Source: Microbacterium ureisolvens
Lineage (GTDB): Bacteria; Actinomycetota; Actinomycetes; Actinomycetales; Microbacteriaceae
Reading direction: 5' to 3'
NCBI RefSeq assembly: GCF_019511645.1
Contig: NZ_JAEUAX010000006.1
Coordinates: 124,001 to 188,000 of the forward strand
Length of the DNA: 64,000 nt
The notes under the pieces are model-generated. The model did no database searches and was not told the origin of the DNA. It worked only from the letters and a program-made list of their open reading frames with translations. The translations under genes were made by a program, and so were the position numbers. Within the stretch, counting starts at the first letter, position 1; each line of letters starts with the position of its first letter. Below are positions 59,277-64,000 of the stretch, in pieces.

Positions 59277-60293
59277 TCACACCGATGCGCGTTCGAGGAG
59301 CGGGCAGTCGACCGTCACGGTTCCCGTGCCGGTCGACTGACCCGCGATCATGCCGGCGAGGAGTTCCACGCCGAGGGCGCCCATCGTCTCGAAGGGCAGT
59401 GCAACCGTCGTGAGACCCGGCCTGAGGTAGCCCGCGATGAGCTCCTGGTTGTCGAATCCGATGACGGCGACGTCGTGGGGGATGCGCAGACCGCGTTCCT
59501 TGATCGCGTCGTACGCTCCCATCGCCATGCGGTCGTTCGCGCAGAAGATGGCGGTGGGCGGGTCGGTGAGATCGAGAAGAGCGGATGCTGCGTCATAGCC
59601 ACCGTGAGCGGTTGCGTGTCCCGAGATCTCGAGGTGGGCGTCGGCGGCGATGCCCGCCTCCTGCAGCACCTCGTGATAGCCGCTGAGCCGGCCGACGGCG
59701 GCGGGGATCTCAGGATCGAGGTTGATGAACCCGATGCGGCGGTGCCCTGCGGCGAGCAGGCGCTCCGTCGCGCGGCGCCCGCCGGTGCGCTCGTCGGGAA
59801 CCACGGCGGGATAGCGGCCTTCGGCGTCGAAGCAGTTGACGAGAACGGTCGGAACTTCGCGCGCGATCTCGGGCAGTTCGACCGCGCGGTGCCAGGTGGC
59901 GGCGTAGATGAGCCCCTCGACCCGCTGCTCGAGCAGCCGCTCGATCGCCGCCGTCTCGACGGCTGGGTCGGACTCGGTCGACGCGATGAGCAGGTACTTG
60001 TCATCGATCAGGGCACGGTCCTGGGCACCCTTGATGATCTCGACGGCGAACGGCGCGGTGACGATCTCGGTCACGAGTCCGTACCAGTCGCTCTGGTTCT
60101 TCGCGAGCGCACGTGCACCCGCGTTGGGGCGGTAACCCAGCTCGGCCGCGGCGGCGAGCACCCGATCACGTGTCTCTTCGGCGATGCTCACCGAGCGCCG
60201 GTCGTTGAGCACGAACGAGACGGCAGACCGCGAGACGCCGGCGTGACGGGCGACGTCCGCCATGGTCACCGCGCGCCTGGTCGTCTCTGACAT
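59277..60293 (-). CDS. LacI-family repressor of the fructoside operon
   Basis: A 338-residue LacI/GalR protein. The N-terminal HTH is [21 protein letters not shown] with hinge helix [15 protein letters not shown]. The periplasmic-binding-protein-like sensor spans about 65-330, with [25 protein letters not shown] and [23 protein letters not shown] near its C-terminal half. Sugar binding would release it from DNA. GAAGGA precedes the ATG. Two TAACGCGCGTKA palindromes upstream (60323-60366) are the probable operators, so it represses itself and the whole downstream operon to 50545. Confidence 0.95.
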   Translation of the reverse strand: MSETTRRAVTMADVARHAGVSRSAVSFVLNDRRSVSIAEETRDRVLAAAAELGYRPNAGARALAKNQSDWYGLVTEIVTAPFAVEIIKGAQDRALIDDKYLLIASTESDPAVETAAIERLLEQRVEGLIYAATWHRAVELPEIAREVPTVLVNCFDAEGRYPAVVPDERTGGRRATERLLAAGHRRIGFINLDPEIPAAVGRLSGYHEVLQEAGIAADAHLEISGHATAHGGYDAASALLDLTDPPTAIFCANDRMAMGAYDAIKERGLRIPHDVAVIGFDNQELIAGYLRPGLTTVALPFETMGALGVELLAGMIAGQSTGTGTVTVDCPLLERASV

Positions 60294-60322
60294 GTCGTGT
60301 CCTTCGTTGGATGCGCACCGAC

Positions 60323-60334
60323 TAACGCGCGTGA
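60323..60334. promoter_or_regulatory. LacI operator O2
   Basis: TAACGCGCGTGA, one base from the perfect palindrome at O1, 30 bases upstream of the LacI start. Confidence 0.65.
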
Positions 60335-60354
60335 GTTGAATCTGGACACGATGC

Positions 60355-60366
60355 TAACGCGCGTTA
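60355..60366. promoter_or_regulatory. LacI operator O1
   Basis: TAACGCGCGTTA, a perfect 12-base palindrome with the central CG typical of LacI-family sites. O1 and O2 are 32 bases apart centre to centre, about three helical turns, so both sites face the same side of the DNA. Confidence 0.7.
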
Positions 60367-60465
60367 ACAAGCAAGCGCAAGCCCGCGCCTTCCTGCTTCG
60401 CGCACCAAGCCCGAACTTCTGTCAACCGCTTCTTCTGCAGCCCTCCTCTGGCGCACACTCGCTGT

Positions 60466-60771
60466 GTGGGCACGTTGCACGTCGTGACGCTGGTGATCGA
60501 CCTCCCGATCACCAAGCTCGATGCGCTCGACACGGTCGCCTTCGTGGCAGACGGCGAGGTGGAGGGCGCCGGCTCCGTGAGTCCGCGCGTCTGGCTCAGT
60601 ACCGACGCGTGGGCGCAGGTCGAGATCCCCAAGTTCGCGGACCCACCCCCGCTCGCGATCGACGTCTTCTCCGAGACCTCGCGCGAGGTGGCTCTTTCCC
60701 ACGCCCGACGTCTGGCCGCCGCGCTCGAAGAAGTCGGGTGGACGATCCGTCCCGAGCGGCCGGTGCGTTGA
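60466..60771 (+). CDS. Small protein of unknown function
   Basis: A 101-residue frame from GTG 60466. VVTLVIDLPITKLDALDTVAFV, SVSPRVWLSTDAWAQVEIPKF, LAIDVFSETSREVALSHARRLAAALEEVGW and the ending TIRPERPVR read like a compact alpha/beta protein with a final amphipathic helix. No known domain, signal peptide or membrane segment is recognised. Third-position GC is high and it lies in a gap otherwise too long to be empty, supporting it as real, but there is no clear ribosome-binding site at the GTG and the exact start is unsure. Confidence 0.55.
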   Translation: MGTLHVVTLVIDLPITKLDALDTVAFVADGEVEGAGSVSPRVWLSTDAWAQVEIPKFADPPPLAIDVFSETSREVALSHARRLAAALEEVGWTIRPERPVR

Positions 60772-60842
60772 TGCGCCCGTACGACCGCCCGTGACCTCAC
60801 TCTCTCGGCTCGTGGCGCCGTCGCCGTCGCGTGAGCCTGCGG

Positions 60843-61832
60843 TCACAGCGACCGATCGAGCACCTCGCGGAAGCGCAGCGTGCGCACTCGCGTGACCGGA
60901 CGAGTGGCGAGGACGATCTTGCCGCGCGCGTGCAGCCTGGCCAGGTCTTCGAAGGCGTCCACGATGTCGTCGATCGGATACAGCCCCGAGACGAGCAGCC
61001 GGAACGCGCCTGCGGCGGCCAGGTCGACCACCGTCTGCAGCACCTGCGTCGCGTGCGCGGTGGAGTCTGGATCGTCTTGCAGCAGCCGAAGCTCGACGTC
61101 GCGCCGGTCGGCGCTGGAGCGGAAGCGGCCGGGCGTGACCCCGAGCGCTTCGGCGACCTCGCGGCCGTCCTTGCCGTAGTTGTCGATGTAGGCGGTGACC
61201 GATCTGCCCGCGGCGCGCTGGATCCGCTCCGCGATCCCCTCGCCGTACTTCACGGGCGTGATGCCGAGCTGCCGCAGATAGTCGAAGTTGCGCTCGCCGC
61301 ACGTGCCGATCACGCGCGCGCCGCGGTATTTCGCCACCTGCGCCTCGATGCTGCCCACGCCGCCGGCGGCCGCGGAGATGACGACGGTGTCGGATGCCGC
61401 GATCCGCAGGTCGTCGAGGGTCTCGAGCGCCGTGCCTCCGGCGAGGAAGAGACCGCCCGCGACCTCCCAGGTGACGGCCGGTGGCTTGAGCACGAGCTGA
61501 TGCGCCGGCACGACGACGTGGCTGGCATGGGCACCGGTTCTCGTGTGCCCGACGACGTCGGCACCGATCCGGTACGCGGTGACGCCCGGGCCGCAGCGAC
61601 GGACGATCCCCGCGAAGTCGCTGCCCGACGACCGCGGCCACGGGTCGTCGTGCCAGGTGTCTTCCTTGCCGTTGCGCAGGAAGGCATCCATGTGGTTGAT
61701 CGCCGTCGAGATCACCTCGACCAGCACCTCACCCGGACCGGGACTCGGCAGCGGGTATTGATGGCGTCTGAGCACGTCGGCGTCACCGTAGTGGGTGTAG
61801 CGGTAGGCGAATGCTTCCGTGGGTGCGCGCAT
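60843..61832 (-). CDS. Quinone-oxidoreductase-like medium-chain dehydrogenase
   Basis: A 329-residue MDR-superfamily enzyme: N-terminal GroES-like domain (PGEVLVEVISTAINHMDAFLRNG, SGSDFAGIVRRCGPGV) and Rossmann domain with VVISAAAGGVGSIEAQVAKYRGARVIGTCGE (in parts). The cysteine ligands for catalytic and structural zinc are absent, placing it with NADPH:quinone oxidoreductase (zeta-crystallin) types. AGGAGGGG stands seven bases before the ATG. It reduces quinones or enones as a family; the exact substrate is not deducible. It stands alone. Confidence 0.92.
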   Translation of the reverse strand: MRAPTEAFAYRYTHYGDADVLRRHQYPLPSPGPGEVLVEVISTAINHMDAFLRNGKEDTWHDDPWPRSSGSDFAGIVRRCGPGVTAYRIGADVVGHTRTGAHASHVVVPAHQLVLKPPAVTWEVAGGLFLAGGTALETLDDLRIAASDTVVISAAAGGVGSIEAQVAKYRGARVIGTCGERNFDYLRQLGITPVKYGEGIAERIQRAAGRSVTAYIDNYGKDGREVAEALGVTPGRFRSSADRRDVELRLLQDDPDSTAHATQVLQTVVDLAAAGAFRLLVSGLYPIDDIVDAFEDLARLHARGKIVLATRPVTRVRTLRFREVLDRSL

Positions 61833-62059
61833 GGCAATCCCCTCCTGCGGTCTCCGCGAGGCTCGTCATCGGGCCCCGAAGATGTATTCCGGCTGATAGG
61901 CCGTGGCGGATGCGGTGCCCGACCCGCGAGCCGACATCCACCTCTCCGGTCAACCCCTTCTCTCCCGCGCTTGCGTGCCGCAGACTCGCCGTGTGAGCAC
62001 GGGCGCCTGGCCGCCGGGCTCAGCGGGTCTAGTCTGAGGCGCATGTCGGAGGGGGCCGC
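61833..62059. other. Intergenic region with a candidate promoter
   Basis: 227 bases between divergent genes. TAGTCT at 62030-62035 could be the -10 for the methyltransferase gene. An ATG at 62043 eight bases later opens only a 16-codon frame. I see no RNA or inverted repeat of note in the rest. Confidence 0.4.
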
Positions 62060-63064
62060 ATGGAGCAGGAGGTCGAGTTCTTCACTGCGATGAGGGCTGT
62101 GGTGACTCCGCTGGTCACCGCGAGTGCTCTTCTGCAGGTCATCGATCGGGCCGAGCGCGCCGGTATGCTCCGAGAACTGCGCGAAGGTTCGGACACCACC
62201 CGCCTCGCAGCGGCGACGGGCTTACCGCTCGATACTGTCGTGGCATTGTGCGGCGCGCTCGTCGCCAACGGCATCGCGGAACCGGTCGCAGACGGCTTCC
62301 GGCTGACACCCGACTGGCGTGCCATCACCGGCGGCGGGGCGTTCGTCAGCCTCGCCGACATGATCGCCCAGAGCCGTGTCATCGACGCGATGCTCTCGGG
62401 ACGCGAGTCCGCGTACGCGAGCCTCTCGCCCGAGGACCGCTCGACGTTCGCGCATGCGGTGTCACCCAACCCCTACTCGCCCGAGCTCGTGGAGCGCATC
62501 CGTGCCGAGATCGCCGCGTCGCCGTGGTGGTCGGGGATGACCGAAGGGGGCCGGCACCTCGAGCTCGGCTGCGGAGTCGCCGGCCGCATGCTCACCGTTC
62601 TCCAAGCGATGCCTCGTCTGCGCGCCGTCGGCGTCGAACTCGACCCTGCTCTCGCAGAGGAGGCGCGACGGCGAGCCTCGGATCTCGGCATCCGGGATCG
62701 CATCGAAATCGTCACCGGCGACGCGACGACCTACCGCACTGACGAGCCGTTCGACTTCGGGTTCTGGAGTCAGTGGTTCTTCCCGACCCCGTCCCGACAG
62801 GCGGCGCTCGCCTCACTGTTCGCCAATGTGCGCAGCGGCGGCGTCGTGCGCTCGCCGGTCTTCGGCGATCACGGCCGCATGGCCGACGACCCTCACGGCG
62901 ACGAGGCCCGCCAATACAGCCTCAACCGCGTGATGCTCGATGGCTGGGGCGTGCCCGAGCGGACTCCCGAGCAGCTGAAGGCCGAGTTCGAGGATGCCGG
63001 CTTCATCGACGTCACGATCGTGTACCACGACATCAACGACGGGATCTACGCGCGCCGCCCGTAG
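62060..63064 (+). CDS. Class I SAM-dependent methyltransferase with N-terminal winged helix
   Basis: A 334-residue protein. The N-terminal dimerisation/winged-helix part (ALLQVIDRAERAGMLRELRE, DTTRLAAATGLPLDTVVALCGALVANGIAEPVADGFRLT, in parts) is as in O-methyltransferases. The SAM motif is GRHLELGCGVAGRMLTVLQAMP (motif I, about 168), then VGVELDPALAEEA and IEIVTGDATTYR. GGAGGGGG stands just before the ATG at 62060. The substrate could be a small aromatic or cofactor; no biosynthetic neighbours point to one. It ends directly at a hairpin. Confidence 0.9.
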   Translation: MEQEVEFFTAMRAVVTPLVTASALLQVIDRAERAGMLRELREGSDTTRLAAATGLPLDTVVALCGALVANGIAEPVADGFRLTPDWRAITGGGAFVSLADMIAQSRVIDAMLSGRESAYASLSPEDRSTFAHAVSPNPYSPELVERIRAEIAASPWWSGMTEGGRHLELGCGVAGRMLTVLQAMPRLRAVGVELDPALAEEARRRASDLGIRDRIEIVTGDATTYRTDEPFDFGFWSQWFFPTPSRQAALASLFANVRSGGVVRSPVFGDHGRMADDPHGDEARQYSLNRVMLDGWGVPERTPEQLKAEFEDAGFIDVTIVYHDINDGIYARRP

Positions 63065-63100
63065 GCGGCCGCCGGGAAGGTCAGTCCTCGATCGGCCGCC
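63064..63100 (+). terminator. Terminator after methyltransferase gene
   Basis: GGCGGCCG (63064-63071) and CGGCCGCC (63093-63100) form an eight-bp stem with a 21-base loop, starting at the last base of the stop codon. Confidence 0.5.
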
Positions 63101-63267
63101 CTCACCAGACCACCCGATGAGGCAGCCACTTAGGAGTCGCCGGGCATCACGGTGAAGAACTGATGCATTCCGCTGAAGATGGCATCGCAGCATCCCATCC
63201 GAATCCGCCACCGCGCCGAAGACCTTTCACAGCACGGCAGATCGCCGCTGGGAAAGAGAGGTCTCTC

Positions 63268-63675
63268 ATGGGCTCGTCACCGAATCGCATCGTCGCCACG
63301 GTCTTCGGCGCCGTCTACCTGCTCGTCGGTCTTCTGGGCTTCTTCGTCACCGGGCCTGTCAGCTTCATCGCGACCGAGGGCGGGCTGCTCCTGGGCATCT
63401 TCGAGGTCAATCCGCTGCACAATGTCGCGCACCTGCTGATCGGAGCGGCACTGCTCATCGCCGGCATCGCCGGCGCGCGTCCAGCCAAGATCGTGAACAT
63501 CACGGTCGGCGCCGCGTACCTGCTGCTGGGTGTCGTGGGCTTCTTCCTCGTCGGCACGCCGGCGAACATCCTCGCCCTCAACGCGCCCGACCACTTCCTG
63601 CACCTCGCCAGCGCCATCGTGCTGCTCGGCGTCGGCCTGGCCGCCGAGCGGTCGCCGCGGGTCGCGACGGCGTGA
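63268..63675 (+). CDS. DUF4383 membrane protein
   Basis: A 135-residue protein with four membrane helices. IVATVFGAVYLLVGLLGFFVTG, NPLHNVAHLLIGAALLIAG, VGAAYLLLGVVGFFLVG and DHFLHLASAIVLLGVGLAAE are the DUF4383 pattern. The conserved N-x-x-H-x-x-H-L-x-x-G motif in helix 2 is present. ATG 63268 follows AAGAGAGG; the in-frame upstream extension is rejected. Function unknown; the family is widespread in actinobacteria and often stress-linked. The next gene starts inside its stop codon. Confidence 0.9.
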   Translation: MGSSPNRIVATVFGAVYLLVGLLGFFVTGPVSFIATEGGLLLGIFEVNPLHNVAHLLIGAALLIAGIAGARPAKIVNITVGAAYLLLGVVGFFLVGTPANILALNAPDHFLHLASAIVLLGVGLAAERSPRVATA

Positions 63676-64000
63676 CCACGGTTCGGGAGTCCACGACGGG
63701 GCGCGTCAGCCGCGCCCCGTCGTGGGTGCCGGTCGCCGCGTGGGGCTTCGGGCTCGTCGCCGTCGGGTTGGGGGCGGCGGCGATCGTCGCTGTGCAGGCC
63801 GACCCGCTCTCGCGAGTGCTCGGTGCGCTTTCGGCGGCCGTAGGGCTGGGCGCTCTGCTGTGGGGCGCCACGAGTCTCTCCCTCAACCGGACGCCGACCC
63901 CGCGGGCTGCCATCGGCACCCTCTTCGTCGGGATGGGATTCGCGGTGGCGCTGCTCGCGACCGCGCCCGGACGCGCGAGCATCCTCGCGGTTGCGCTGCT
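63672..64000 (+). CDS. Membrane protein, 3' end off window
   Basis: A frame opens at GTG 63672, overlapping the DUF4383 stop as GTGA, and stays open to the window's end (109 complete codons). The translation starts MTTVRESTTGRVSRAPSWVP. It has hydrophobic helices around 20-41 (VAAWGFGLVAVGLGAAAIVA), 46-67 (RVLGALSAAVGLGALLWGAT) and 80-97 (AIGTLFVGMGFAVALLAT). The overlap indicates translational coupling to DUF4383 and probably a joint role. The reverse-strand frame over the same bases is not coding. No family assigned. Confidence 0.7.
   Translation, partial: MTTVRESTTGRVSRAPSWVPVAAWGFGLVAVGLGAAAIVAVQADPLSRVLGALSAAVGLGALLWGATSLSLNRTPTPRAAIGTLFVGMGFAVALLATAPGRASILAVAL

Noticed and set aside
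62043..62093. ATG 62043 behind TAGTCT as a leaderless gene
   Set aside because: It opens only 16 codons; the true methyltransferase start is ATG 62060 behind GGAGGGGG.

Overview
The window is high-GC, almost wall-to-wall coding DNA from an actinobacterium. Dense high-GC codon use, many GTG starts, ATGA-coupled operons, leaderless genes with a TAnnnT box just before the start, and a conspicuous GGATGC/GCATCC hexamer suggest Microbacteriaceae, probably Microbacterium or a close relative. That placement is inference. I see no rRNA, tRNA, CRISPR, prophage or insertion sequence. No stretch longer than 300 bases lacks a gene. The longest gaps are 42117-42397, 28725-28970, 61833-62059, 35306-35518 and 63065-63267.

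Layout. 1-10.5 kb: tail of a LuxR regulator, an AspT/YidE-type transporter, a LigC-like ATP-dependent DNA ligase, a lipoprotein of the beta-lactamase fold with all catalytic motifs altered, a stand-alone LigD-type polymerase, an ArsR/SRPBCC/RibD-like mini-operon, an SseB protein, and a MerR regulator divergent from a small membrane protein. 10.5-26.5 kb: a six-repeat surface protein, PcrA helicase, CHAD protein, lipoprotein, a 1010-residue glycoside-hydrolase-like protein fused to a membrane domain, a degenerate EAL protein, a MarR regulator, a GGDEF protein with an odd out-of-frame leader, and a drug-type ABC exporter opposite a WYL regulator. 26.5-35.3 kb: a tandem-duplicated secreted esterase with LacI-type operators, a 5'-truncated HNH gene, and several oxidoreductases and regulators.

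35.5-46.7 kb is an aspartate-family amino-acid region. An mmuM-like gene and a PLP gamma-lyase lie opposite an Lrp regulator. Next comes a tightly coupled operon encoding homoserine dehydrogenase (no ACT domain), an aldehyde dehydrogenase and aspartate ammonia-lyase, with an amino-acid permease, an alanine-racemase-family enzyme and two IclR regulators alongside. Read together, the three coupled enzymes would convert L-homoserine to aspartate semialdehyde, aspartate and then fumarate plus ammonia. This is my main candidate for an under-described system.

46.8-50.4 kb is a cell-surface module: a DUF4397 protein, class F sortase, ECF sigma factor, RskA-type anti-sigma factor and fasciclin protein. 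Two promoter-like sequences within it resemble the SigK consensus known from mycobacteria. 50.5-60.4 kb is a beta-fructoside utilisation operon: an autoregulated LacI repressor with two palindromic operators, an oligopeptide-family ABC importer and two cytoplasmic GH32 enzymes, most joined by ATGA overlaps. 60.4-64 kb holds a small unknown gene, a quinone-oxidoreductase-like enzyme, a methyltransferase, a DUF4383 membrane protein and a coupled membrane protein that runs off the right edge.
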